A stretch of 64,000 bases of DNA, from assembly GCA_028715605.1 (NCBI GenBank), contig JAQURM010000001.1, positions 240,001 through 304,000 of the forward strand, in the 5' to 3' direction. The translations under genes and the position numbers were made by a program. Source of the DNA: Desulfovibrionales bacterium (GTDB lineage: Bacteria; Desulfobacterota; QYQD01). Positions 20,139 through 28,572 of this stretch are shown one piece after another. The first letter of the stretch is position 1; the number at the start of each line of letters is the position of its first letter. Under the pieces are notes generated by a model. The model saw only the letters and a list, made by a program, of their open reading frames with translations. It did not search any database and was not told where the DNA came from.

Positions 20139-21187
20139 AGCTCTACACTTCTCAGGGCCAGGCCGATAGCTATAGCGGCTTGTGGGCCTACTTGGCCTAT
20201 ATACTCCGGATCAAACCGGTCAGGGTCCACATCTATGCGGGCAAAGGGATCAAATATTTCCACCGGGATATCTGTCTCCAGGCGTAAGATATCGCTGAGT
20301 CCGGCGATCTTGGCCGATCCGCCGCTCAGCACAATCTTGGCCAGACTATGGTCCGGATAGTTTGCGTAATAGAAGTCAATGGCCCGCCTTATTTCCATCG
20401 TCCAGAGGGAACATGTAGAAGAAAATATCTCCTCAAGGATTGGCCTATTATCGCCGTTCACATTGCCGCTTATCTTCAAAATTTCCGCCTGATCGTATGG
20501 CAGACCAAGCTTAGATCGAATCTGGTCCGTGATCTGATCGCCGCCAAAGGAGGCATCCCGGGTAAAAGTAGAGACGCCGTTGATCAAGATGTTGATATTA
20601 ATCTTGGAGGCCCCGATATCTACCAGGGCGATGTTCTGATCTTGCGTGTCGTAATTGGCTTCATAGGCATTTTCCAGCGCAAATGGATCGACATCGATAA
20701 TGGTAGGAACAAGATTGGCATCGCGAATTAACTCAGAGTATTCGTCTATAGTTTCGCGCTTTGCAGCCACCAGCATAACGTCCATGCGGTCTTTTTTCTC
20801 TGTGCTCGCTCCCAGTATCTGGAAATCGATATAGACGTCGTTAATATCAAAAGGAATATACTGTGCGGCCTCAACCGCGATATTATCCTCCAGTTCCTTA
20901 TCACTCATAAGCGGCATGTTTATCTTCTTTATAATAACCGAATAACCGGCGATAGATGCCGCTGTGCGCCTGCCCGCTGTTTTTAAATTGTTCACCAGCG
21001 CGGCTATAATATCGGCCACCTGTGCCCGCTCCTTTACCACTCCTTCGACAATGGCCTGTGCGGGGACAGCCGCTATACCAAAGTTTTTCAGTTGTAACCC
21101 ATGGGAAGAGTCTGTTACCTCGGCTACCTTTATAGAATGGGAGCCGATATCTAACCCCAGGGCAAATTTTTGTTTTTTAAAAAACAT
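20135..21187 (-). CDS. pilM: Type IV pilus assembly ATPase-fold protein PilM
   Basis: 350-residue actin/FtsA-like cytoplasmic protein that anchors PilN and, through it, PilOPQ. Motifs: LGLDIGSHSIKVAEV at 10-24 (phosphate 1), the PilM signature MPLMSDKELEDNIAVEA near 90, ALVDIGASKINI near 188 (phosphate 2) and KIVLSGGSAKIAGL near 283 (adenosine). First gene of the minus-strand operon. No pilin or motor ATPase is adjacent in the window. Confidence 0.95.
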   Translation of the reverse strand: MFFKKQKFALGLDIGSHSIKVAEVTDSSHGLQLKNFGIAAVPAQAIVEGVVKERAQVADIIAALVNNLKTAGRRTAASIAGYSVIIKKINMPLMSDKELEDNIAVEAAQYIPFDINDVYIDFQILGASTEKKDRMDVMLVAAKRETIDEYSELIRDANLVPTIIDVDPFALENAYEANYDTQDQNIALVDIGASKININILINGVSTFTRDASFGGDQITDQIRSKLGLPYDQAEILKISGNVNGDNRPILEEIFSSTCSLWTMEIRRAIDFYYANYPDHSLAKIVLSGGSAKIAGLSDILRLETDIPVEIFDPFARIDVDPDRFDPEYIGQVGPQAAIAIGLALRSVEL

Positions 21188-21235
21188 ATTTTGTGTTTTC
21201 TTCTCCAGAGATTGTTAAAAAATCCATATTATCCT

Positions 21236-21278
21236 AAATCCCCTTCGCCTCATTTTAGCAAAGGGAGATGGGGGATTT
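21236..21278. repeat. G-rich palindromic repeat (REP-like family, copy 2)
   Basis: aaatccccttcgcc...ttttagcaaaggg...gggggattt. It is the same palindrome family as the copies at 25840, 28943 and 48917, located just upstream of pilM. Confidence 0.7.
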
Positions 21279-21553
21279 GTAAAATATTTTTAGGAAGTTA
21301 TAATTTTTTAACATTGTTTTTATAGTTATACCTCATAAATATATCCGGCTGTCAAGTTATCATTTTCAGTTAATCAGTTGTATCGGCAAGTTATAATATA
21401 TGCTTAAACATTTTGACAGTTTTTTATTTGCAACCCAAAATCGTGTACTAATCTGCCGGAGGTTTTGTTTGCAAAAAATATTCCAGGACATGGAGAAAAA
21501 AGCTCAACGATCAAAATTAACCAAAGAGCCACTGCGTGTAGTCAATCAATGAT

Positions 21554-21686
21554 GATGGCTTCGTAAAAAGTAACAAATTACCGCAGAGGTCGCAGAGAAC
21601 GCTGAGATAACATATTGAATAGTCTAGAGTTTTTCTCTGCGGACTTGGCGTGCTCAGCGGTGAAAAGATTTTTTTACGAATTCATC
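21554..21686. mobile_element. MITE-like inverted-repeat element (ttcgtaaaaa ends)
   Basis: Ends are gatggcttcgtaaaaa and its near-perfect complement tttttacgaattcatc (14 of 16 bases). The interior has ccgcagaggtcgcagagaac and ctctgcggacttggcgtg. A related copy, in inverted internal order, lies at 40902-41015. No coding capacity. Confidence 0.6.
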
Positions 21687-21806
21687 AATTTTAATATAGT
21701 CCGAACAGCGAAGGGTAATTATTCAGGTTGGATTTCTTGTTGTATGCCTGTATAATTATTAGTGTATGGAGATAAGGAATCCCGATACTATTAATAAAGT
21801 AATGTC

Positions 21807-22478
21807 ATGAATACCCTGGGTATCCTTTTTATGGCCTCTCTAATTTTCCTGCCCATCTTCGCTCTGGCCCAGACCCATACGGACGTCCCGCTTCCCAAGC
21901 CCTCCTTTACCGGCAGAAGGTCCGTGGAAGAGGCCATCAAGGCCCGGCGAACCATCCGCCATTTTAAGGCGAAGGCCCTGAATCTGGAGCAGCTTTCCCA
22001 AATCCTCTGGGCCGCCTATGGCATCACCGCAAATGGCCTTTACAAATCCGTACCGTCGGCAGGGGCCCTCTATCCACTGGATATCTGGGTGGCCGCGGGC
22101 AAAAATGGAGTAGAAGGACTGGAGGCCGGAGTCTATCACTATATCCCGAAGGCGCATAGACTGACCCAGGTGAAGGCTGGAGAGGTTCGGGACGATATCG
22201 CCAAGGCCTCACTTTACCAGAACTGGATGGCTGAGGCCCCTGTTATCTTCATAATAACCGGGGAATATGAACGGTGTACCCGGAAATATGGAGAAAAGGG
22301 CATCTCTTATACCTACATCGAGGCCGGACACGCCGGGCAGAACATCTTTCTCCAGGCCGGGGTCCTGGGGCTGGGGGCCGGCATTGTGGGGGCCTTTAAC
22401 AACGACGTGATCCGGCAGGCGCTGGGGATCAGCAGAAATTACGATCCTATCTTGATTATGCCGGTGGGATATAAATGA
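21807..22478 (+). CDS. SagB-type nitroreductase-fold oxidoreductase, exported
   Basis: 223 residues. A signal peptide (ILFMASLIFLPIFALAQ) precedes a nitroreductase-like FMN domain: RRTIRHFKAKALNLEQLSQILWAAYG near 48, PSAGALYPLDIWVAA near 86, EAGHAGQNIFLQAGVLGLGAG near 170 and the terminal DPILIMPVGYK. This matches the SagB/ThcOx-like group rather than classical NfsB. Export of a flavoprotein of this kind is unusual but recurrent in this phylum. The substrate is unknown. It faces pilM divergently and is followed by a CBS protein. Confidence 0.82.
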   Translation: MNTLGILFMASLIFLPIFALAQTHTDVPLPKPSFTGRRSVEEAIKARRTIRHFKAKALNLEQLSQILWAAYGITANGLYKSVPSAGALYPLDIWVAAGKNGVEGLEAGVYHYIPKAHRLTQVKAGEVRDDIAKASLYQNWMAEAPVIFIITGEYERCTRKYGEKGISYTYIEAGHAGQNIFLQAGVLGLGAGIVGAFNNDVIRQALGISRNYDPILIMPVGYK

Positions 22479-22539
22479 AGAGCCCGCCTTCAGAGGACTT
22501 ACAATGACCTTTTAAAAAACGTTCATTGGGAGATATGCC

Positions 22540-22971
22540 ATGTCTATCGGTGAGATTTGCATCCGTGAGGTGGTCATCGCCAGGGCCACAGACTCTATCT
22601 ATAAAGCGGCCCAGCTCATGCGGGATTATTCAGTACGTACCGTAATAATTACCGAAAAGAGACATCCCATAGGTATCCTGACCGACCGGGACATAACCAT
22701 CAGGGTGGTGGCCGAGGGGAGGGATCCGCAACAGAGTCTGGTCAAAGATGTTATGAGCGCCCGGCTGCTCACCGTAAGGGAATCGGCAAGTGTGGGAGAT
22801 GGTATCCGGATTATGCGCGGCAGGGGCATTCGGCGTCTTCCGGTAATAGATCAGCAAGGCAAGCTGGTCGGTATCGTGACCTTGGATGATTTGATAGACC
22901 TCCTGGCCGAAGAGATGTCTGCTTTAGCGGGGTTAATCAGATACGAACAGGAGAAGGAAAGACAAAAATAA
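22540..22971 (+). CDS. CBS-domain pair protein
   Basis: 143 residues made of two CBS motifs (about 10-60 and 72-125), each with the usual T.R(D) nucleotide-contact pattern: GILTDRDITIRVVAEG and GIVTLDDLIDLLAEE. Such stand-alone CBS pairs bind adenosine nucleotides and regulate partners that cannot be named here. It lies 60 bp after the SagB-like gene and 44 bp before a small hypothetical gene on the same strand. Confidence 0.88.
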   Translation: MSIGEICIREVVIARATDSIYKAAQLMRDYSVRTVIITEKRHPIGILTDRDITIRVVAEGRDPQQSLVKDVMSARLLTVRESASVGDGIRIMRGRGIRRLPVIDQQGKLVGIVTLDDLIDLLAEEMSALAGLIRYEQEKERQK

Positions 22972-23015
22972 CGGAAAGCAGGATTGATTCCTGTGGACAG
23001 GGCTCGGAGGCCATC

Positions 23016-23477
23016 GTGCAGTTTGAGAGTAAATTGATCCCCATCATGAGGGAAGGGGTTGAAGTCATCAAAATGATTTTTTTCAAGAAATTGAAGGCCT
23101 ATCTCTCTCAGAAGTACCCTGAGCGCGAGGCATTGTATATCAATAAACTGTCCGGGGCCGTTATCAATGATCTCTTTGGCACGCCTAATCCGGGAGAACC
23201 TTTTGCGACCTTTGTGAAAGAAAACAGGGCCTGCATCGCAGAGGAAATGGACCATCTCGCCACTGAATTCGAGGGGATGAGCATTCCGCTGACCGATGCC
23301 CTCCGCGTTCAGTTTCTCTGCGACAATCAGGAGGGTATCGACAGTTCACACATCCTTACCCGGGCCAAGGAACTCCATATCTTGCTCGTGGACCGGGAAG
23401 TTCCCTTGCCGCGCCATTTTCTGGATCTGGCACGCAAACTGGGCAGCGCATTCGGCTTCCTGGTTCCTCAGGTATAA
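23016..23477 (+). CDS. Conserved hypothetical protein
   Basis: 153 residues, mainly helical, no signal peptide, no recognised domain. The GTG start at 23016 is supported by GGAGG at 23006-23010. The sequence has amphipathic helices (FFKKLKAYLSQKYPE, EREALYINKLSGAVINDL) and an acidic centre. It may be co-transcribed with the CBS protein. Function unknown. Confidence 0.7.
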   Translation: MQFESKLIPIMREGVEVIKMIFFKKLKAYLSQKYPEREALYINKLSGAVINDLFGTPNPGEPFATFVKENRACIAEEMDHLATEFEGMSIPLTDALRVQFLCDNQEGIDSSHILTRAKELHILLVDREVPLPRHFLDLARKLGSAFGFLVPQV

Positions 23478-23489
23478 TGGAACACTACA

Positions 23490-24254
23490 CTAGCCTTCTG
23501 TTTTTTTACTCTCCATAGCCGATAAAAAGGGCTTGAACAGGTCTATGGGAATAGGAAATAGTGTTGTCGAGTTATTTTCTGCGGCCACCTCACGCAGCGT
23601 CTGAAGATACCGTAGTTGTAAGGCCATAGGATATTTTTCAATGATGCCGGCGGCCTCGGCCAATTTGGCAGCCGCCTGAAATTCGCCTTCCGCGTTTATA
23701 ACCTTCGCCCGTCTTTCCCTCTCCGCCTCGGCCTGTTTCGCCATAGCCCGCTGCATCTCCACAGGCAGGTCTATCTGTTTTACCTCTACCGCGCTTACCT
23801 TGACCCCCCAAGGTTCGGTGTGCATATCCAGTATCCCCTGGATCTTTGAATTGATCTTTTCCCGCTCTGCCAGAAGATCATCCATCTCGGCTTGGCCACA
23901 GACGCTCCTTAGTGTAGTCTGGGCGAGCTGGGATGTAGCAAAAAGGTAATTTTCCACATCGATTACCGCCTTCATAGCGTCCATAACCCGGAAAAAGACC
24001 ACAGCCGAGACCTTAACAGAGACATTGTCGCGGGTTATGATGTCCTGCGGCGGGACATCCAAGGTAACGGTGCGCAAATCCACCTTTCGCATCTTATCAA
24101 TACCCGGAATAAGGATGATAAGTCCCGGCCCTTTTGCCCCGATAGCCCGGCCCAGACGAAAGACTACGCCCCGTTCGTATTCGTTGAGAATACGCAGGGC
24201 GCCGGCAAAGAATAAAACTGCAAGAAAGATTATCACTAAAAATGGAAGAGACAT
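23490..24254 (-). CDS. Slipin: SPFH/stomatin-like membrane protein
   Basis: 254 residues. An N-terminal membrane anchor ([19 protein letters not shown]) is followed by the SPFH domain: [38 protein letters not shown], and an alanine-rich coiled coil [23 protein letters not shown]-type segment near 170-195. The family forms membrane scaffolds and is usually encoded beside an NfeD protease, as here: nfeD lies about 250 bp upstream on the same strand. Confidence 0.93.
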   Translation of the reverse strand: MSLPFLVIIFLAVLFFAGALRILNEYERGVVFRLGRAIGAKGPGLIILIPGIDKMRKVDLRTVTLDVPPQDIITRDNVSVKVSAVVFFRVMDAMKAVIDVENYLFATSQLAQTTLRSVCGQAEMDDLLAEREKINSKIQGILDMHTEPWGVKVSAVEVKQIDLPVEMQRAMAKQAEAERERRAKVINAEGEFQAAAKLAEAAGIIEKYPMALQLRYLQTLREVAAENNSTTLFPIPIDLFKPFLSAMESKKTEG

Positions 24255-24328
24255 AAGACCCTCCTAAGACATTTTTTCATATTGTAAAGATTAGCCACAG
24301 AGAACACAGAGAAATGATTAAGGTATTA

Positions 24329-24456
24329 ATAAGTTCAAATTTCAAAGCCCAAATTCCAAATAAAGTTCAAATGACAAATATCATCCACCTCTGGAGGACT
24401 CTATTTGAGCTTTGGCGTTTGGCATTGATTTGAACTTTGGATTTTGTCATTTGTAA
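24329..24456. repeat. Dispersed inverted repeat, family E copy 2
   Basis: Same family as 15321-15434, with aaagttcaaatgacaaat, cctctggaggactctatttg and cattgatttgaacttt. It separates nfeD from the slipin gene, a pair that is normally nearly contiguous. Confidence 0.65.
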
Positions 24457-24501
24457 TTTTCGCAAAGCACTCTGTCGTTGTTTTTCATATAACCCTTAAC
24501 A

Positions 24502-25956
24502 TTACCTTTTCTTTTGAACCTTCAGTAAAAAACGGTCAACGGATACAACTTCTACGTCCGTACCTGCCTCCATCTGTTCGTCTGCCCTGGCATTCCAGTA
24601 CTCGCCGTGGACAAAGACCTTTCCTCTGCCATTATACCATTCTTTAACTACGCCTGCTTCCCCGATTAAGGCGGGCGTCCCGGTCCTGGGTTTGGCGCGG
24701 ACTGCCCGTACGGCAAGGAAGGCCACGGCAATAAAAAAAACCGATACGGCAGCAATAGTCGGAATCAAAACCTTCATGGCCGGGCGCAGGGCCGGCTCAC
24801 CGCCTGGAAACAACATCATGGAACCCAGCACAAGGGCAATAACTCCCCCCAGACCGAGCAGCCCGTAGCTGACTATCTTTATCTCCAGGAGAAATAGTAC
24901 GGCGGAAAGGAGGATGAGCAAGAAACCGGCGTAGTTAACCGGGAGGGTCTGGAAGGCGAAAAAGGCCAGTATAAGAGATATGGCCCCTATGACCCCAGGG
25001 AAGATGATACCGGGATGGGCCAATTCAAAGTACAGGCCGGTCAGACCGATCATCATCAGGATGTAAGCGATGTTTGGATCGCCTATAAGGCGGAGAACCT
25101 TTTCGCTGATGCCTTCGCTGAAGGTAACGACCCTGGCCCGGCTGGTATCAAGTTTTACCATGCCGGTCGAAGATGCGCCGAGGCGTATAGTGGTCTGGAC
25201 CTCGCGGCCATTTAGCTGGATAAGGAGATCATCCATATCGCGGGCGATAAGATCAACGACCATTAGTTTGAGGGCATCCGTCTCGGTAATAGAGACGCTT
25301 TTGCGGACAGCGTCCTCAACCCAGCCGGCATTGCGCCCCCTCTTCTCCGCAATGCTCCGGGCAAAGGCTACCATATCGTTTTCCGCCTTGCGGGCCATCT
25401 CTTTATCTATATCTTTTCCGCCGATATTTACCGGATGCGCCGCCCCGATATTTGTCCCCGGGGCCATAGCGGCGATGTGGGCAGCGACCGTAATTACCAC
25501 ACCGGCAGAGGCGGCCCTGGCCCCGGCCGGAGAGACATAGATCACAATGGGCACGGGAGAGTTCAGAATACCTTTGACTATAGAGCGCATGGCCGTCTCC
25601 AGCCCGCCCGGCGTGTCCAGCCGTATGATGAGACATTGCGCCTTATCTTTTTCCGCCTGCTCGATATGTTGGAGGATGTATTTAGCTGAACCGGGATTTA
25701 TACTCCCTTCTACCTCTATTACATGGATGGGGCCGGAGGCCGCGGCAGCCGAGGCCGTAGCGTGGGTAAAGAGAAGACATAAGAGTATAATTACAACGCC
25801 ACCATATCTGATGATATTGCCCCGGCAACTGAATGCCTTAAATCCCCCCTCACCTCCCTTTAGAATAAGGGGGGAAAATTTATGTCCCCCCTTTAGCAAA
25901 GGGGGGATGGGGGGATTTGAAGAATTTATGTATTTGCCTGCCGGAGTGACAATCAT
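24502..25956 (-). CDS. nfeD: NfeD-type membrane serine protease with a repeat-derived N-terminal extension
   Basis: 484 residues. A ClpP-like protease domain lies at about 75-270: VIEVEGSINPGSAKYI, RLDTPGGLETAMRSIV, and the catalytic Ser in SPAGARAASAGVV, with the Lys region AVRKSVSITETDAL. Four or more membrane helices (290-420) and a C-terminal OB-fold NfeD domain follow. Full-length NfeD cleaves stomatin partners; the slipin gene follows. The ATG at 25956 overlaps the UDG stop (ATGA), arguing that it is the used start. Residues ~13-43 are the translation of a G-rich palindromic repeat lying between this start and the signal anchor; the frame stays open. Confidence 0.92.
   Translation of the reverse strand: MIVTPAGKYINSSNPPIPPLLKGGHKFSPLILKGGEGGFKAFSCRGNIIRYGGVVIILLCLLFTHATASAAAASGPIHVIEVEGSINPGSAKYILQHIEQAEKDKAQCLIIRLDTPGGLETAMRSIVKGILNSPVPIVIYVSPAGARAASAGVVITVAAHIAAMAPGTNIGAAHPVNIGGKDIDKEMARKAENDMVAFARSIAEKRGRNAGWVEDAVRKSVSITETDALKLMVVDLIARDMDDLLIQLNGREVQTTIRLGASSTGMVKLDTSRARVVTFSEGISEKVLRLIGDPNIAYILMMIGLTGLYFELAHPGIIFPGVIGAISLILAFFAFQTLPVNYAGFLLILLSAVLFLLEIKIVSYGLLGLGGVIALVLGSMMLFPGGEPALRPAMKVLIPTIAAVSVFFIAVAFLAVRAVRAKPRTGTPALIGEAGVVKEWYNGRGKVFVHGEYWNARADEQMEAGTDVEVVSVDRFLLKVQKKR
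25840..25918. repeat. Double G-rich palindrome inside nfeD
   Basis: Two tandem palindromes of the aaatcccccc/ggggggattt family: one around cctttagaataagg, one around cctttagcaaagg. They lie wholly inside the 5' end of nfeD and keep its frame. Confidence 0.8.
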
Positions 25957-26771
25957 AACGCCCGGTATTCCTTTTGTACCATCTGCATATCTTCCCAGAC
26001 CTCTCGTTTTTTGGCCGGATTGCGCAGTAGATAGGCGGGATGGTAGGTAGGCATCAACTTTACGCCTTGAAAGCTGTGAAAACGGCCCCGCAATAGGCCA
26101 ATCGGCGCTGCTGTCTCGAGCAGGGCCTGGGCCGCCACGCTTCCCAGGGCACAGATCAGGCGAGGCCGTATAACCTCCAGCTGTTTAAGCACGAATGGCT
26201 TGCATGCCTCTATTTCATCCGGCTCCGGGTTTCGGTTTTTGGGCGGTCGGCATTTGATAATGTTACATATATAGACATCCTCACGCCTCAGGTTTATGGC
26301 CCGAATGATCCGGGTCAAAAGCTGTCCGGCGGCGCCGACAAACGGTTCTCCCTGTATGTCCTCGTCCAGCCCCGGCCCTTCGCCTACGAATACTAATTTT
26401 GCCTGTTCGTTGCCCGCGCCAAAGACTATGTTGGTGCGCGTCCTGTGGAGCTTACAACGTTCGCAATTGCCAAGTTCGCGGCGCACGTCGGCCAGGGTCG
26501 GTCGTTTCTGTGAGACGATGTGTCCTTCTGAAGATGATCTTACTTCGACCGGCGAGACGCCTGTCAATCCCCCCATACCCTCCTTTTTCAAAGAGGGGCG
26601 GGGGGGGATTTTAACGGGAGACACGGGGGGGTTATTTTCAGTTTCATATAGCGCCTTACCGGATGACGCGGGCAAAAACCCCAGCCCCATATCCTTGCGG
26701 AAGGAGAGGTAGTCTTTACATTGGGACAGTATTTCCAGTAATTCTTTACTCCGGGCCTTCATACTTGGCAT
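25953..26771 (-). CDS. Type 4 uracil-DNA glycosylase with repeat-derived linker
   Basis: 272 residues. The Fe-S family 4 UDG core starts near residue 95. The four cluster cysteines are visible: C103 and C106 (CERC), C190 and C207. The active-site motifs are GEGPGLDEDIQGEPFVG near 130, NIIKCRPPKNRNP near 170 and the terminal TYHPAYLL near 250 (usually THHPA). The enzyme removes uracil from DNA. Residues ~46-75 (PPVSPVKIPPRPSLKKEG) are encoded by a G-rich palindromic repeat in the flexible N-terminal linker, so catalysis should be unaffected. It is coupled to nfeD. Confidence 0.93.
   Translation of the reverse strand: MPSMKARSKELLEILSQCKDYLSFRKDMGLGFLPASSGKALYETENNPPVSPVKIPPRPSLKKEGMGGLTGVSPVEVRSSSEGHIVSQKRPTLADVRRELGNCERCKLHRTRTNIVFGAGNEQAKLVFVGEGPGLDEDIQGEPFVGAAGQLLTRIIRAINLRREDVYICNIIKCRPPKNRNPEPDEIEACKPFVLKQLEVIRPRLICALGSVAAQALLETAAPIGLLRGRFHSFQGVKLMPTYHPAYLLRNPAKKREVWEDMQMVQKEYRAL
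26566..26613. repeat. G-rich palindrome inside the UDG gene
   Basis: aatccccccataccc...tttttcaaagagg...ggggggatttt, the same family as the double copy in nfeD 650 bp away. It is read in frame within the linker of the glycosylase. Confidence 0.78.
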
Positions 26772-26776
26772 TTAAT

Positions 26777-26852
26777 GACTTTCTTATCCAATTTTTGCAT
26801 TCCAAAACGGAACCCATTACTCCTTCGCTTCACGGCTTGCGCAGTAACCCTT
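26777..26852. mobile_element. MITE fragment (left half) at the coaBC 3' end
   Basis: gactttcttatccaatttttgcatt and cttcgcttcacggcttgcgcagt match the left half of the elements at 4514 and 59009; the right half is missing. Its inner end supplies the last codons and the stop of coaBC. Confidence 0.7.
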
Positions 26853-28062
26853 TGCTATTTTCTTGCATAACTTCCAAGACCTTATCTAGGATGAGATACG
26901 CTATTTCTTCCTTATCAAGGAGGGGGGAATCGATTACCCCGCCATCCGCCGTAATGATCTTTACCTGGTTAGTGTCGAATCCAAACCCGGCTCCGGGAAC
27001 GGTAATATCGTTGGCCACGATCAGGTCCAGATTTTTTTCCTGTAATTTTCGGCGCGCCTCAACTGCCAAATTTTTGCTTTCCGCCGCAAACCCTACTAAA
27101 AATTGCCGTTTTTTGCGCTTACCCAATTCTTTGAGTATATCCGGGGTGCGTGTGAGCTTGAGCGACAGATCCGGTGTCCCCTTTTTTAATTTTTGGGGGA
27201 GAACGGTCGAAGGTCCGTAATCAGCCACCGCTGCCGCCTTGATCACAATAGTGGCCCAGTCAAAATAGGACATGACCGCCTTGTACAGCTCAGCCGCAGT
27301 GCGTACCGGCACGAACTCGATGCCCCAGGGTTTGGAAAGGCAAGTGGGGCCGCTGATAAGCACGACTTCCGCCCCCCGCCGTCTGGCCACACGGGCCAGG
27401 CTGTAACCCATCTTGCCGGATGAACGGTTTGAGATAAAGCGAACCGGATCTATGGGTTCTTCTGTCGGCCCGGCAGTTACCATAATCTTCTGGCCCTGCA
27501 GATCTTTTTTCTCCAGGATTATTTTTACGGCCTCGCATATAGTGGACGGCTCGGCCAGACGGCCCGGCCCCTCATCTCCGCAGGCGAGAGGGCCGGTTTC
27601 CGGTTCAACAATCCGGTATCCGTACTTACGGAGCTGCTCCAGGTTGCCTTTTGTGGCCGGATGTTCGTACATGGCGCTGTTCATAGCCGGACAGACGAGG
27701 ATAGGTTTTTGGGCTGCCAGGACTATGGTGGAAAGGAGATCGTCGGCTATGCCATGGGCCATCTTGCCGATGAAGTTGGCCGTAGCCGGGGCTATTACAA
27801 CGGCATCGGCCTGACGGGGGAGATTGATGTGCAGGGCCGGTTCTGCCGGATTATTAAAGAGATTCGTGTAAACGGGATGGTTGGAGAGGGCATGGAATGT
27901 GGTAAGACCAATGAACTTACCGGCGCTTTCGGTCATTACCACAGTTACTGCCGCACCCTGCCGGGATAATTCACGCACCAGTTCCGCCGCCTTATAGGCG
28001 GCTATACTGCCCGTTACCCCAAGCAAAATATTTTTAGAGGAAAGTGTGGAGAAGCGCATCAT
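26830..28062 (-). CDS. coaBC: Phosphopantothenoylcysteine decarboxylase/synthetase CoaBC (Dfp)
   Basis: 410 residues; two steps of coenzyme A synthesis. The CoaC flavoprotein part (1-185) shows ILLGVTGSIAAYKAAELV, APATANFIGKMAHGIADDL, CPAMNSAMYEHPA and the cysteine in GPLACGDEGPGRL. The CoaB part (190-400) shows MVTAGPTEEPIDPVRFISNRSSG (first 20 read MVTAGPTEEPIDPVRFISNR) and the lysine in IKAAAVADY. The final residues KGLLRKP and the stop come from the MITE fragment at 26777-26852, so the native C-terminus was probably replaced or extended. It starts directly at the stop of the upstream lipoprotein gene. Confidence 0.95.
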   Translation of the reverse strand: MMRFSTLSSKNILLGVTGSIAAYKAAELVRELSRQGAAVTVVMTESAGKFIGLTTFHALSNHPVYTNLFNNPAEPALHINLPRQADAVVIAPATANFIGKMAHGIADDLLSTIVLAAQKPILVCPAMNSAMYEHPATKGNLEQLRKYGYRIVEPETGPLACGDEGPGRLAEPSTICEAVKIILEKKDLQGQKIMVTAGPTEEPIDPVRFISNRSSGKMGYSLARVARRRGAEVVLISGPTCLSKPWGIEFVPVRTAAELYKAVMSYFDWATIVIKAAAVADYGPSTVLPQKLKKGTPDLSLKLTRTPDILKELGKRKKRQFLVGFAAESKNLAVEARRKLQEKNLDLIVANDITVPGAGFGFDTNQVKIITADGGVIDSPLLDKEEIAYLILDKVLEVMQENSKGLLRKP

Positions 28063-28572
28063 TTAGGGCCTCGACTGCCTCATAGGAAGCTGCCCCGTAC
28101 CCGGTTCATGCAGGATGCCGATCCATATCTCTACCGGCGTGTTAAATGTCTGTTCACCAATGGTTATTACGCAGCCTTTGTTTGGCTTCTCAAAGGTAAG
28201 TACGGTATGGCGGTATTTGATGCTTCCCTTTAGCTGCCAGTTATCCTTGGCCATGTTTTTAAGGAAGAAGTCAATAAGTGAGGCCTGATCGACATAACCG
28301 TTGAATACCAGCACTCCACCGCTAAAGGTAGAAGTGCTAACAACCATCGACTTCTGGGTATCAAGCTTTAGTTCCGGTGGTATGAGAACGTCATCGAAGT
28401 CGTAATACGTGGGTGAATTTCCGGCCTCGCCTGATTTTGCCGGGCCGTAGGAGTGTTTTTCTTCGGTGGCCGGCGGCGCTGTCGGGCTTAGCGTGCCCGC
28501 GCAACCCGGCATGACTATACAGATAAAAGACAGTAATACCAACACCGTTAGCAAGGCTTTCCGCATAACCAT
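28063..28572 (-). CDS. Putative lipoprotein, conserved in Desulfobacterota
   Basis: 169 residues. A lipoprotein signal is clear: LLTVLVLLSFICIVMPGCAG, with the lipobox cysteine near residue 24. A Pro/Ala-rich spacer leads to one domain with VLIPPELKLD, SGGVLVFNGYVDQASLIDFF and KNMAKDNWQL. I recognise the pattern as a recurrent small lipoprotein but cannot name its function. A GGGAGG site lies 4 bp before the ATG. The stop abuts coaBC, so both are likely on one transcript. Confidence 0.8.
   Translation of the reverse strand: MVMRKALLTVLVLLSFICIVMPGCAGTLSPTAPPATEEKHSYGPAKSGEAGNSPTYYDFDDVLIPPELKLDTQKSMVVSTSTFSGGVLVFNGYVDQASLIDFFLKNMAKDNWQLKGSIKYRHTVLTFEKPNKGCVITIGEQTFNTPVEIWIGILHEPGTGQLPMRQSRP

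Larger units (their letters stand above)
21188..21806. other. Intergenic gap between divergent pilM and the SagB-like gene
   Basis: 619 bp with no gene. It holds a G-rich palindrome at 21236-21278, an AT-rich stretch near 21290-21420 that must include the pilM promoter, and a 120-130 bp inverted-repeat element at 21554-21686. No clear -35/-10 pair could be assigned. Confidence 0.5.

Noticed and set aside
15724-21187. Type II secretion rather than type IV pilus operon
   Set aside because: The PilM N-terminus, PilN INLLPVR motif and PilP lipoprotein make it pilMNOPQ; no gsp genes are present.
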